64,000 nt of DNA from Pelagibacteraceae bacterium (GCA_019651435.1 BOYI01000001.1:682001-746000), one strand, 5' to 3'. Counted from the stretch's first letter, positions 18,523 through 28,538 are shown. Program-made: numbers and translations. The notes: generated by a model from the letters alone, not told the origin.

Positions 18523-19710
18523 CTATTTTAATAAATTTCTAACATTTTTCGCTGCTTGTCTAATTCTTTGTTCATTTTCAACAAGTCCAATACGAACAAA
18601 TCCCTCTCCATATTCACCAAAGGCAATGCCAGGAGAAACAGCAACATTCGCTTTCGTCATCAAATCTCTAGCAAACTTCAAAGAGCCTTTATTTTGATAC
18701 TTTTTGGGTATCGGAGCCCAAGCAAACATACTTGCTTGAGGAACTGGTATATCCCACCCTGCTCTAGCCATAGACTCTATTAAGACATCGCGACGACTTT
18801 TGTAAGTAGACCGAATTTCAGAAACACATTTTTGAGATCCGTTTAAAGCCGTAGCAGCCGCTACTTGAATAGGTGTAAAAGCACCATAATCTAAATATGA
18901 TTTAATTTTTGATAAAGCAGCTATTAATTTAGGATTACCAACAGCATAGCCTATTCTCCAACCAGCCATAGCATATGTTTTTGACATAGAAGTGAATTCA
19001 ACAGCTATATTTTTTGCTTTTGGAACTTGTAAAATAGAAGGTGGTGGAGATTTATCATAATAAATTTCTGCATATGCTAAATCAGATAAAACATAAACTT
19101 GATGTTTAAGGGCTATCTTCACTACTTCTTTATAAAAATTCAAATCGACAACTTGAGCCGTAGGATTTGATGGGAAGGAAACGATTAACGCAACTGGAGT
19201 TGGCGTACTATGTCTTATAGAACGATCTAATCTTTCTAAATACACATCAGGATCAAATTTTCCTTCAAACATAGTAGGTAAATGTCTAAGGGAAGCGCCA
19301 GCAATGATAAAACCATAAGGATGAATTGGGTATGAGGGATTTGGAGAAATAATAATATCTCCTGAAGAAGAAATCGCTTGCGCTAAATTAGCAAGACCTT
19401 CTTTAGAGCCCAATGTAACAATTACTTCATCTTCAGGATTAACTTTTACTCCAAATCTTTTAGCATAATAGTTTGCTTGTGCTTTTCTTAAACCAAAAAT
19501 ACCTTTGCTAACCGAATATCTTCCTACACCTGGCTTATCAACAACTTCTTTTAATTTATCTCGAATATGCTTTGGAGTTGGCATATCGGGATTACCCATC
19601 CCAAAATCTATAATATCATTACCTTTTTTTCTAAGTTTTGCTTTTAATTGATTAATCTCAGCAAAAACATAGTTTGGTAATAAATTAATTCTTGAAAATT
19701 CAGATTTCAT
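18523..19710 (-). CDS. AlaC/DapL-like class I aminotransferase
   Basis: A 395-residue fold type I PLP enzyme close to the glutamate-pyruvate aminotransferase AlaC. Visible motifs are IDFGMGNPDMPTPKHI, GSKEGLANLAQAI, SPNPSYPIHPYGF, SFPSNPTAQVV, VLSDLAYAEIYYD with the PLP-pyridine Asp, and TSMSKTYAMAGWRIGY with the Schiff-base Lys. The C-terminus has GFVRIGLVENEQRIRQA with the carboxylate-binding Arg. The gene is intact. Alanine synthesis is the most likely role; LL-diaminopimelate or aspartate specificity cannot be excluded. It lies 78 bases upstream of the P-loop/argC/argB run on the same strand. Confidence 0.9.
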   Translation of the reverse strand: MKSEFSRINLLPNYVFAEINQLKAKLRKKGNDIIDFGMGNPDMPTPKHIRDKLKEVVDKPGVGRYSVSKGIFGLRKAQANYYAKRFGVKVNPEDEVIVTLGSKEGLANLAQAISSSGDIIISPNPSYPIHPYGFIIAGASLRHLPTMFEGKFDPDVYLERLDRSIRHSTPTPVALIVSFPSNPTAQVVDLNFYKEVVKIALKHQVYVLSDLAYAEIYYDKSPPPSILQVPKAKNIAVEFTSMSKTYAMAGWRIGYAVGNPKLIAALSKIKSYLDYGAFTPIQVAAATALNGSQKCVSEIRSTYKSRRDVLIESMARAGWDIPVPQASMFAWAPIPKKYQNKGSLKFARDLMTKANVAVSPGIAFGEYGEGFVRIGLVENEQRIRQAAKNVRNLLK

Positions 19711-19754
19711 TGAAAATCAATCTAATACAATTATTGAAATATAAAAGAAATCTA

Positions 19755-20931
19755 TCATGTATGTTGACCTGCTACGTAACCAGAGGACCATGCCCATTGA
19801 AAATTGTATCCACCCAAATGACCAGTCACATCAACAACCTCACCTATAAAAAATAAACCTGGGTGTTTATTTGACATCATAGTTTTTGAAGAAATTTCAT
19901 CAGTATCAACACCACCAAGTGTAACCTCGGCTGTTCTATACCCTTCTGTTCCAATAGGATTTAATTTCCATGAATTAATAAATAAAGACAGTTTATTTAA
20001 TAGTTTATTTGAAATATCTATAATTTTTCCTTTAATATTTAAATTTTCACAAATAATTTGTGATAGCCTTTTTGGTAAAATTTCTGAAATAGCGGATTGA
20101 ACATCTTGTTTAGAATTAGATGATTTCTTTTGAAGTAAGAATTCATAAATATCAATATCTGGAGATAAATTTACTTGAATTTCTTCTTTTAACTTCCAAT
20201 AAGAGGAAATTTGTAAAATAGATGGGCCACTTAGACCTCTATGGGTGAACAACATACCCTCTTGAAAAAGGGTTTTACCAAAAGAAACAATAGCATTTAC
20301 TGATAAACCAGTTAATTCCTTACAAATTTTAAGAATATCCTCATTAAATGTTAAGGGAACTAAGGCGGGTAAAGTTGGAATAACATTTAAATTAAATTGT
20401 CTAGCAACATCGTACCCAAACTTACTTGCTCCAATTTTAGGAATAGAAAGACCACCTGTAGCTATAACTAGTGATTTACAATAAAAAGTATGCTCTGAAG
20501 ATTTGATCTCATATAACCCATCTAAAAAACTAATATTTTCAACAATACATTCTTTATTTACTCTAACTTGGTATTTATCACACTCAGATAAAAGGAGATC
20601 AATAATTTGCTGAGAGGCTCCATCACAAAACAGTTGACCTAATTTTTTTCATAAACTTAATATTGTATGACTCCACACTAGTTTTATAAAGTCATACTGA
20701 TCATACTGATTTAAAGCTGAATCATAAATTTTGGATTTTTAGAGATAATTTAGATGGTTGAGTAGTTTAAATTTAGTAAAATTACATCTTCCTCCACCTG
20801 AAATTCTTATTTTTCCCAATTTTTTGGCGTGATCTATAACTAAAACTTTTTATTTCTTTTACCCGACTCTATGCGCACATCAATCCAGCAGCACCTGCGC
20901 CAATTATAATTACATCAAAAAACAGTTTCAA
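19755..20931 (-). CDS. YhiN/HI0933-family flavoprotein, frameshifted
   Basis: An FAD-dependent oxidoreductase of the HI0933/YhiN (BaiN-like) family. The N-terminus gives VIIIGAGAAGLMCA, the FAD loop, and RISGGGRCNFT. The middle gives SLVIATGGLSIPKIGASKFGY and MLFTHRGLSGPSILQIS. The end gives EVTLGGVDTDEI and FFIGEVVDVTGHLGGYNFQW, the family signature. Slips fall near 20640, 20740 and 20860. The start is uncertain; TTG at 931-929 of the 20 kb block is the best in-frame choice. Biochemical role is unsettled for most members. About 390 residues, normal. Confidence 0.85.
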
Positions 20932-20940
20932 AATTATATC

Positions 20941-21190
20941 AAAGCTGTCTAAGTTTTATTCGTAAAAATTTCATAGTAATTTTGTCTATCATCTTTTTCA
21001 TACCAACGTATCCTCCATAAATTTATTTCTATCGTCTCTTGTTTAAAAACCCAAATACAAAATGGTATCTTTACTATGATAAATCAGCTTTTAATTCATC
21101 ATCTATTTCACAAATTTCTTTTGGTATCTCGTTTTAATACAAATCATTTGCTCATTCCCATTCAATAGTAGATTTTAAAACAACCATTGT
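20941..21190. repeat. Diverged copy of the guaA 3' end and its downstream spacer
   Basis: Three blocks here match, in the same order and orientation, the spacer and 3' end of guaA at 21661-21800. The first has AAGTTTTATT followed by GTAAAAATTT. The second has CATCATCTAT followed by ACAAAT. The third is TCATTCCCA-TCAATAGT at 21152-21172, which encodes the last residues STIEWE and stop, identical to guaA (21779-21799). Offsets of about 730, 654 and 627 bases show indels between the copies. There is no gene here; the segment separates the flavoprotein from the alkyltransferase-like gene. It looks like a relic of duplication or of insertion at the guaA end. Confidence 0.65.
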
Positions 21191-21228
21191 ATATCAACCA
21201 TTCTAAACTATTTTTAAATTGTGTAAGT

Positions 21229-21549
21229 TTAATGACCATCATATTTCTTTAGTAGATTTTTAAAATTTTTTATTTTTTTATAAACATTACCTTTTTTATC
21301 ATATTCAACTCTCCAAAAAGGAAAGTTGGGGTATTCAAGTTTTAAATATTTTGTTTCTATAAGTGAATAATCTATTGCCAATCTTAAAAATATACCAAAA
21401 GTTACTGGACAAGTATTATCCGCTTTTCTTTTTTTAGCCAACTTTAGCCTAATATCCTTAAAGTTATACTTTTTGGTAGAGGGAGTTTTTTTAATAAATT
21501 TTATAATATCTTTTGGGGTTGATATGAGCATTAATTCTCCTTTTTTCAT
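21229..21549 (-). CDS. MGMT/alkyltransferase-like family protein
   Basis: A 106-residue open frame resembling small MGMT-family (ATL-like) proteins. LISTPKDIIKFIKKTP leads into YNFKDIRLKLAKKRKADNTCPVTFGIF, and PFWRVEYDKKGNVYKK occupies the position of the PCHRV active site of methyltransferases, with Trp where Cys would be. It ends with DGH as relatives do. It would be expected to bind alkylated DNA without repairing it directly. Upstream codons in the same frame (REFLPKIKKLDFNFADM) also fit the family, so the true start may be further upstream, within a tandem repeat. It lies between the two copies of the guaA 3' end. Confidence 0.6.
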   Translation of the reverse strand: MKKGELMLISTPKDIIKFIKKTPSTKKYNFKDIRLKLAKKRKADNTCPVTFGIFLRLAIDYSLIETKYLKLEYPNFPFWRVEYDKKGNVYKKIKNFKNLLKKYDGH

Positions 21550-21567
21550 ATCAGCAAAATTAAAATC

Positions 21568-21650
21568 TAATTTTTTAATTTTTGGTAAAAATTCTCTTTT
21601 AAATTTTTTAATTTTTTAATTTTTGGTAAAAATTCTCTATTAAATTTAAC
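21568..21650. repeat. Tandem repeat, two copies of about 41 bases
   Basis: The core TTAATTTTTGGTAAAAATTC occurs at about 21575 and again about 41 bases later at about 21616, with flanking TTTTTTAA and CTCT also repeated. Read leftward both copies encode REFLPKIKK, so the duplication is probably inside the 5' part of the alkyltransferase-like gene or its leader. A period of 41 is not a multiple of three, so if coding, a one-base error is likely. Confidence 0.7.
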
Positions 21651-21778
21651 ACCTATTTTAAAAGTGTTTAAGTTTTATGTAAGTTTTATTTGTAAAAATT
21701 TAAATGTTTTTAATTCATCAATTGATAGTATCTTTACTTTTGCCTTTAACTCATCATCTATATTACAAATATCTAAAT

Positions 21779-23315
21779 TCATTCCCACTCAATAGTTGAA
21801 GGTGGTTTACTTGTAATGTCGTAGAGGACTTTATTAACTCTTGGTACTTTATTCACTATTAGAGTTGCTACTTCAGAAAGAATAGTAACGTCTATATTTG
21901 TAACATCCGCAGTCATACCATCTACTGAATTAATAGACCTTAATACACAGGTTTCTTCATAAGTTCTTTCATCACCCATTACTCCAACTGATTTTACAGG
22001 CAATAAAACCGCAAATGCCTGCCAAGAATTTTTGTATAAATCCTTTTCAATTAAAAATTTAATAAATATTTCATCTATTTCACGAAGGGTATCTAATCTT
22101 TGTCTATTAACTTTACCAATACACCTAATGCCTAGGCCTGGTCCTGGAAAAGGATGACGATTAATGAATTTTTCATCAAGTTTGTAAAATAAGCCTAATC
22201 TTCTTACTTCATCTTTAAAAAGCTCTCTAAAAGGCTCTATAACATCAAATTTAAGGTCTTTTGGCAGTCCTCCAACATTATGATGAGATTTAATGGTGAC
22301 ACTCTTCCCACCATGATAAGAGCGACTTTCAATAATATCTGTATAAAGGGTACCTTGTGCTAAATAAAAGTCTTTTTGTTCTAATTTTCTTATGTATTTA
22401 GAGAAAACCTCTATAAAGAGTCCTCCTATAATTTTTCTTTTTTGTTCAGGGTCAATTACATTTTTTAATTTTTTTAGAAATAAATGTTCAGCATTGATGA
22501 TATTCAATTTTAAGTTAAAGCTTTTAAAAACAGCTTTAATATTTTTCACATCATATTTTCGAAGCAAACCATTATTAACAAAAATAAAATGAACATTATC
22601 CAACTTCATATATTTGGAAATAGCAAATGCAAGAACAGTTGAGTCTACCCCTCCTGAAACAGCACATACAATATTGGGTTTTTTTTCTTTAACATTGATT
22701 TTGAAATATCGACCAATTGTTTGATGTAGATCATTATTTTTCCAATTTTGTTTCAAGCCACAAATATCAAATAAATAATTTTGAAGAATTTGTGTGCCAA
22801 ATTCTGAATGTGTTACTTCGCAATGAAATTGAATCGCATAAATATTTTTTTTAGCAATTGCTGCAGGTACTTTATTTTTTGTCTTAGCTAGAATTTAAAA
22901 CCTTTAGGTATTTTTGTTAAACTATCTCCATGAGACATCCACACCTGTTGTTCAATATTAGTATTTTTGAAAAGATCTGATTTACTAGTCTTGATAATGT
23001 TTTTCCATATTCTCTTTGATTACTTTTTTCAATCACACCTTCAAATTCTTTAGATATATATTGAAAACCATAACAAATTCCTAAAATTGGAATTGGTATT
23101 TGATGTAAGGGAATATCAATCGAAGGTGAGTTCTTATTTAATACTGAATCCGGACCTCCAGATAAAATTAATACAGAGTGATTTAAAATATTGGTAACAT
23201 TGTTGAGGTACTTTGGTGGATATATTTCTGCGTAAATACCTAATTCACGAATTTTTCTACCAATTAAATGCGTGTATTGAGATCCAAAATCAATGATTAA
23301 AACAGATTTTGTCAA
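21779..23315 (-). CDS. guaA: GMP synthase (glutamine-hydrolysing), frameshifted
   Basis: GuaA converts XMP to GMP with ATP and glutamine. The N-terminal class I amidotransferase domain shows [29 protein letters not shown] and ILGICYGFQYI with the catalytic Cys. The frame breaks near 22910 and the amidotransferase end is read in another frame. The intact C-terminal part (21779-22756) has the PP-loop CAVSGGVDSTVLAFAI, RHPFPGPGLGIRCIG and the dimerisation end KVLYDITSKPPSTIEWE. The start overlaps the guaB end by 26 bases, so the two are an operon. The 3' end has a degenerate copy 627 bases downstream. Confidence 0.95.
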
Positions 23316-24772
23316 TTTGATCTATAATTTGGGCTTCTTTAGTCACTTGAACGCCATGAACGTGACTTTCATTGATACCTGAATTCGTAAGTCTAACAAA
23401 CTTAGCATTTTTCTTTAAAGTGGATAAATCTTTTGATCCTGTGTAGCCCATACCTGATTTAAGACCGCCAGTTAACTGAAATAAAACATTTGATACAGGT
23501 CCTTTGTATGGAATACGTCCTTCTATTCCTTCTGGAACTAATTTAATTGATTCATTGATTTCATCTTGAAAATATCGATCAGCACTTCCTCGAGCCATTG
23601 CACCTAAAGAACCCATACCTCGATAAGATTTATAAGAACGCCCTTGAAATAAAAAAACTTCACCTGGTGACTCATCAGTACCAGCAAATAATGAGCCTGC
23701 CATGATACAATTTCCTCCAGCTGCTAATGCTTTTACGATATCGCCAGAAAAACGAATTCCTCCATCGGATATCATAGGAGTTTTAGATTTAGAAGTGACC
23801 GTTGATATTTCTTGAATTGCCGTAAATTGTGGAACACCTACACCAGCTACAACTCGTGTTGTACAAATAGATCCAGGACCAATACCAACTTTAATTGCAT
23901 CAACTCCAAGTTTTATTAAATCTTTTGCTGCTTCAGGAGTTGCAATATTTCCAACAACTATGGGGCAATGAGTTTTTTTTCTTATTTTTTTATAAGCATC
24001 AAGAACAGAATTAGAATGACCGTGGGCTGTATCAATAAATAAAACATCTACCCCAGATTTATCTAAAGCCACTGCTCTTTCTAAATCATCTAATTTGGTT
24101 CCAACTGCAGCTCCAACTAGTAATCGTCCATTTTTATCTCTAACAGATGATGGGTACCTCTCACTTCTTTGAATATCTTTTACAGTAATAAGACCGATGC
24201 ATTTTTTTTGATTATCAATTACTACTAGTTTTTCAATTCGATTTTCATGAAGGAGTTTTTTTGCATGATTAGTTGACTGATTTTTCTGAATTGTAATTAC
24301 TTTTTTAGTCATATAGTCTTTGACCATAGAATTTTTTATTAGTCACAAATCGAACATCACGATTAGTTATAATTCCTAGTAGCTTATTGTTTTTATCTAC
24401 AACAGGAAAACCAGAAATGTTTTTCTCATCCATAATTTCAAAGACATCTTCAATAGTATTATTAGGTGACATAGTGATAGGATTGTAAACAATACCCGCC
24501 TCAAACCTTTTCACTCTGGCAACTTCAGAAGCTTGCTTGGTAATATCAAAATTTTTATGAATAACACCCAGTCCTCCATTTTGAGCCATTGCTATAGCCA
24601 TTCTAGACTCTGTTACTGTATCCATAGCTGCGGAAAGAATGGGAATATTAAGAGTAATATCTTTAGTTAATTGAGTTTGGATATTTACTTGATTAGGCAA
24701 CACAGAAGATTTTCTAGGCTGCAATAAAACATCATCAAAAGTAAGGAATTCTTTAACTTGGGCCATGGCCAA
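23290..24772 (-). CDS. guaB: IMP dehydrogenase, frameshifted
   Basis: IMPDH oxidises IMP to XMP with NAD. The N-terminal piece begins [18 protein letters not shown] and contains [20 protein letters not shown] plus a first CBS repeat ([20 protein letters not shown]). A slip near 24315 separates it from the second CBS repeat ([15 protein letters not shown]) and the barrel, with [17 protein letters not shown] carrying the catalytic Cys, then [19 protein letters not shown] and [19 protein letters not shown]. Combined length near 494 is normal. It feeds directly into guaA downstream. Confidence 0.95.
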
Positions 24773-24811
24773 TACTAGTTTTTTTCAAAATAAAATCAAG
24801 AAGTGAAGAAT

Positions 24812-25153
24812 TTATAGTTTTCGGCCATCAAATGATATTGCGTCATAATCCGTAGCATTCAATTCATCTACACAACCTAAATTCACTCCCATCCCATTAG
24901 GATCAGATTTTCTATTATGATGAGTATAAATTCCACATTTCTTACAGAAATAATGTTTAGCGATATTAGAATTAAATTGATAAAGAGTTAGATATTCCTC
25001 TCCTTTTGTTAAAGTAAAATTCTCTTTAGGAACCATGATCATTTTTGCATTTCTTCTTATGCAAATAGAACAATTACATTGAACAATTTTTTGCAGATCT
25101 GACTCAATTTCAAATTGAACAGATTGACAGTGACATGAACCATGATACTTCAC
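24812..25153 (-). CDS. GFA (CENP-V type) zinc-binding protein
   Basis: A 113-residue protein of the GFA/CENP-V fold. The zinc ligands are visible as CHCQSVQFE near the start, CNCSICIRR at about residue 27, and FCKKCGIYTHH at about residue 70, with the C-terminal VNLGCVDELNA. The founding member was named for formaldehyde-glutathione adduct formation, but most relatives have no proved activity. It stands alone between guaB and the homocysteine methyltransferase on the same strand. Confidence 0.88.
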   Translation of the reverse strand: MKYHGSCHCQSVQFEIESDLQKIVQCNCSICIRRNAKMIMVPKENFTLTKGEEYLTLYQFNSNIAKHYFCKKCGIYTHHNRKSDPNGMGVNLGCVDELNATDYDAISFDGRKL

Positions 25154-25182
25154 AATTTAATAAGAACATTAATTAATTAAAA

Positions 25183-26067
25183 TTACAACTCGTTTGATAA
25201 TGCTTGAATATGATGGTGATTAATTTCACAACAACCACCTACAAAAGAAGCTCCATCATTGATAGCTTTTTTGCAAAAATCTACAAAAACATCTGGGTCT
25301 AAATCAGTTCTCTTTCCTAGAGATAAATTAGGATTTGCATTTGGAGTTATTGACCAATCATCAGGAATATTTTCAAAGGCATTTATTTTAAAACCATATT
25401 CATAATTTAACTGTTTTAATTCTTCATATACTTTTTGATAAATTTCAGGGCTAATACAACCACCAATAACAGCCCTTATTTTATAATTAGATAAAATCTT
25501 TTTTAAGCCAATTATATTTTCACCTGAAGGGAGTTTACCAGTATCTTTTAAATGTATGCCAACAATTACATCTTTATCAAAATTTTTAATAGACTCTAAA
25601 GCCAATTCTATTTCTTTATAACTACATAAAACATCAAGATAAAACAAATCTACATATGGATTTAGAATAGAAGCACTTTCTTGAAATTCTCTTAAGAGTT
25701 CTTTGTCTGATAAAAAGATATCTGATTTATAAGTTTCACCTCTGGTGGGAAGTGAACCAGCTATTTCAATTTTTTTTTTTGATAGTTTTACAGCTTTTTG
25801 TGCTAATTTTCCGGAAATTTTTAAAAAATCATTTAGTTTATCCTCTAATTTATTTTGTGCTAATCGACGTTTTCTAATTGTGAAATTAGATGTAGTTATA
25901 ATTTTACTACCGGCATTGATGAAATCTAAATGGGTGTCTATTACTTTTTGGTGGTCTTGTTCATTTAAATAAGCAGAACAACCCCATAAAGTCCCTATTT
26001 GATCTAAGCCTTTATTGATAATAGCTTGACCAAATCCACCATCTAATAATTTAATGTTACTAGACAA
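25183..26067 (-). CDS. mmuM: Homocysteine S-methyltransferase
   Basis: A 294-residue zinc-dependent homocysteine methyltransferase of the MmuM/BHMT type that makes methionine from S-methylmethionine, SAM or a betaine donor. LLDGGFGQAIINKGLD starts the barrel. The zinc cysteines are seen in RAVIGGCISPEIY and at the end in FVGGCCEINHHHI. The start is a TTG at 26067 with GGGAG upstream. Upstream lies a SAM-II riboswitch (26095-26147), so translation is predicted to fall when SAM is plentiful. It is the last gene of a methionine-related run after metY and the hydrolase. Confidence 0.9.
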   Translation of the reverse strand: MSSNIKLLDGGFGQAIINKGLDQIGTLWGCSAYLNEQDHQKVIDTHLDFINAGSKIITTSNFTIRKRRLAQNKLEDKLNDFLKISGKLAQKAVKLSKKKIEIAGSLPTRGETYKSDIFLSDKELLREFQESASILNPYVDLFYLDVLCSYKEIELALESIKNFDKDVIVGIHLKDTGKLPSGENIIGLKKILSNYKIRAVIGGCISPEIYQKVYEELKQLNYEYGFKINAFENIPDDWSITPNANPNLSLGKRTDLDPDVFVDFCKKAINDGASFVGGCCEINHHHIQALSNEL

Positions 26068-26094
26068 ATTAATCTCCCTATGTGAATGAAAAAA

Positions 26095-26147
26095 TTACTT
26101 TTTAGCTTTTTTTTATAATCGCAGCAATCAGATCAAATCACGATTTG
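26095..26147 (-). promoter_or_regulatory. SAM-II riboswitch
   Basis: Read leftward, AATCGT at 26145-26140 pairs with GCGATT about 17 bases later to form P1. The loop between, GATTTGATCTGATTGCT, matches the canonical SAM-II loop, keeping the UUU triad and the UUGC that pairs in the pseudoknot. The 3' strand AGCTAAAAAG at 26107-26098 matches the conserved GCUAAAAAG. It sits 28 bases before the mmuM start, the usual setting for translational control by SAM in alphaproteobacteria. The outermost pseudoknot pair after AAAAAG is weaker than in the reference. Confidence 0.8.
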
Positions 26148-26184
26148 TTTTATATATAGAATTATATTCTATATAAAATATTTA

Positions 26185-26982
26185 TCAAGTATTATTTTTA
26201 AAGAAGTCTTTTAAAAGGTTTTTAGTTTCACTTGCAGTTTCTAAAATAGACATGTGACCGGAGTCTTCGATAATAACTTTTTGAGATTTATCTATCTTAC
26301 TAGCTAACTCTAATCCTACTTTTTTGGGAGTCATGCGATCGTGTTTACCGATAATACATAAGGTTGGATGATTGATGCTTGAACTGCTGCTCTTCGCCAT
26401 TCTCATATTGATCACATGCATTAAAATCAGCACCAGTGCTCCGTTATTATTGAGCTAACTAATTGATTTCCCATTCCAATATGACTTAATCCAGGACTGG
26501 ATGACCTCCTACTTGACCCAAAGGACCATGAACCCAGTCCATCATTAAATCTACAGCTTTATGATTTTTATCTTGAGCTAGTTGTAATAGCTCAGGGTTC
26601 ATCTTCATAGAAAGACTGCCGTTTATAAGAGCCAATAATTCTAACTTATCTGAATGACGATGAGCAAATTCTAAACCCACCAGGCAACCTTGAGAATGAC
26701 CGACATATGAAGTTTTTTTTATTCCTAAAACATTAAGAAGTTCAGCTACCCAATCTGCCATCTCCTCAATTGATTTTAATGGTGGACCTTCTGAGTCACC
26801 ATGACCTGGTAAATCAACAGCTATTGTATTATACCATGAAAAGCAAAGTAACGAGTTTGTAAAACCCATGTCACATGCGTAAGACCACTACCATGAACAA
26901 AGACAATTGTTGGTTGATCTTTGTCAATCTCTCTACCGCTAGTAGTAAAATAAGCTTCTTTACCGTTAACTTTTAACTTCAT
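26185..26982 (-). CDS. Alpha/beta hydrolase, frameshifted
   Basis: An alpha/beta-hydrolase fold esterase of about 265 residues. The oxyanion region is IVFVHGSGLTHVTWV, the nucleophile elbow SYVGHSQGCLVGLEFA, the acid in LCIIGKHDRMTPKK, and the catalytic His in EDSGHMSILETA. Slips lie near 26870 and 26440. Its ATG overlaps the metY TGA in an ATGA junction, so it is translated with metY and lies between metY and mmuM. The substrate is unknown; the context suggests an acyl or sulfur-linked ester, but a general esterase is equally possible. Confidence 0.83.
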
Positions 26983-28289
26983 CTAGAAGCAACAAGACGT
27001 GGTTTTTGTGAAGCCCTAAAGCCATTATTAAAATCATTAATAATATCGTCCATGTCTTCAAGCCCGACAGAAAATCTAATCATATCATCTGTTAAACCTG
27101 CTAATTCAAGAGATTTTTTATCCATTTGAGAGTGAGTAGTTGATGCTGGATGAATCACTAAAGATTTTGCATCGCCAACATTAGCTAAATGAGAGGTAAG
27201 TTTCATTGAATTGATAAAAGCTTGACCGCTTCCTTCCACCTTTAATTCCAAAGGCAATCATGGAACCTTGACCATTGGGCATAAGTTTTTGGCCACTTCA
27301 TGATCTGGATGATCAGGTAAACTTGGATGATTAACCCATGTAACATTTTCATTATTAGTTAAGTAATCAACCATAATAGCCGTATTTGAAATGTGTTTAT
27401 CCATTCTAAGAGAGAGAGTTTCAATTCCAGTAAAAATATTAAATGCATTCATAGGACTCATTGAAGGTCCAAAATCTCTCATTCCCTCAGCTCTTGCTCT
27501 CATAGTAAAAGCAGCTGGACCAAACTCCTCTGCAAATGATAATCCATGATAACCTTCATATGGCTCTGTCATTGTTGGGAACTTTGATCCTTGTTTCCAA
27601 TTAAAATCTCCTTTTTCAACAATACATCCACCCATCGAAGTTCCATGACCTGCCATCCATTTTGTTAAAGAGTGCACAATAATGTCAGCGCCTAAATCAA
27701 ATAAATTACATAAGTATGGTGTATTGAAAGTACCATCTATAATTACAGGAATACCTGCATCTTTAGCGATCTTAGATACTTCAGGTAAATTCATAATTTC
27801 AATACCTGGGTTACCAATTAATTCTCCAAAAATACATTTGGTGTTAGGTTTAATTGCTTTTTTAAATCCTTCGATATCTCTTGGTTTTACAAATGTGGTC
27901 TCGATACCAAATCGAGGCAACGTTAACCTTAATAAGTTAAAACTTCCTCCATAAAGTTGAGAGGAAGCAACAATATGATCGCCTGCACTACAAATAGTTA
28001 ATAAAGATAACATCATGGCACTCATACCTGAAGCGGTCGCTAGTGACGCAGAACCACCTTCTAAAGCGGCTACTCTTTCCTCTAAAACAGCAACAGTTGG
28101 ATTAGAAATTCTTGAATAAATATGCCCACCCTCTTCTAAATTAAATAAAGCAGCAGCATGATCTGTGTCTTGAAATAAATATGAGGTTGATTGATAAATT
28201 GGAACAGCACGTGAGCCATAGTTTTTATCTGGCTGATGCCCACTGTGAAGGGTTTTTGTATTAAATTTATATGTTTTTGGATCTGACAT
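26979..28289 (-). CDS. metY: O-acetylhomoserine sulfhydrylase, frameshifted
   Basis: A Cys/Met-metabolism PLP enzyme that makes homocysteine from O-acetylhomoserine and sulfide. The long first piece has TKTLHSGHQPD, AVPIYQSTSYLFQD, YSRISNPTVAVLEERVAALE, SSQLYGGSFNLL and DIIVHSLTKWMAGHGTSMGG with the PLP lysine. One slip at 27258 leads to the C-terminal piece with SHLANVGDAKSLVIHPAST, then TDDMIRFSVGLEDMDDI. The joined length is about 436 residues, fitting MetY more than MetB/MetZ. Homocysteine made here is the substrate of the methyltransferase downstream. Confidence 0.93.
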
Positions 28290-28395
28290 ATCTATTTATA
28301 CCAAAATAAAAAAAGCTATAAAAGAAAAAGAGACGCCATATTCTGTTCAAAAATCAATTGAAATTATTAGTTAAGAGATAAATTTTCTTTTAGAA

Positions 28396-28480
28396 CTATC
28401 TAAAAAGCTCAGAACCAGTGCCACCGAAATGAATTTTCATATCGATGACACCTTTTAAAAACGAGATAAGAATTCTTCAT
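28396..28480 (-). CDS. Possible small protein ending GGTGSELFR
   Basis: Leftward from an ATG at 28480, one frame starts MKNSYLVF and, after a one-base correction in the T run, another gives FLKGVIDMKIHFGGTGSELFR and a stop at 28396. Corrected, it would be about 28 residues. The dense, ordered amino-acid pattern and G+C-richer third positions than the surroundings suggest real coding, but I cannot name a family. It lies between tRNA-Arg and metY on their strand, so a leader peptide is possible. The rest of 28290-28538 shows nothing that I can support. Confidence 0.35.
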
Positions 28481-28538
28481 ATCGACCTCATAAAAAAGAT
28501 TAAGTAAAATGAAATCATTTAAAAATAAAGAGATTTAA

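Noticed and set aside
20932-21228. A coding gene in the gap after the flavoprotein
   Set aside because: No sustained reading frame; the segment is a diverged copy of the guaA 3' end.
28290-28400. SAM-II or SAM-V riboswitch before metY
   Set aside because: No GCUAAAAAG-type strand or matching P1 and loop was found on the metY strand.
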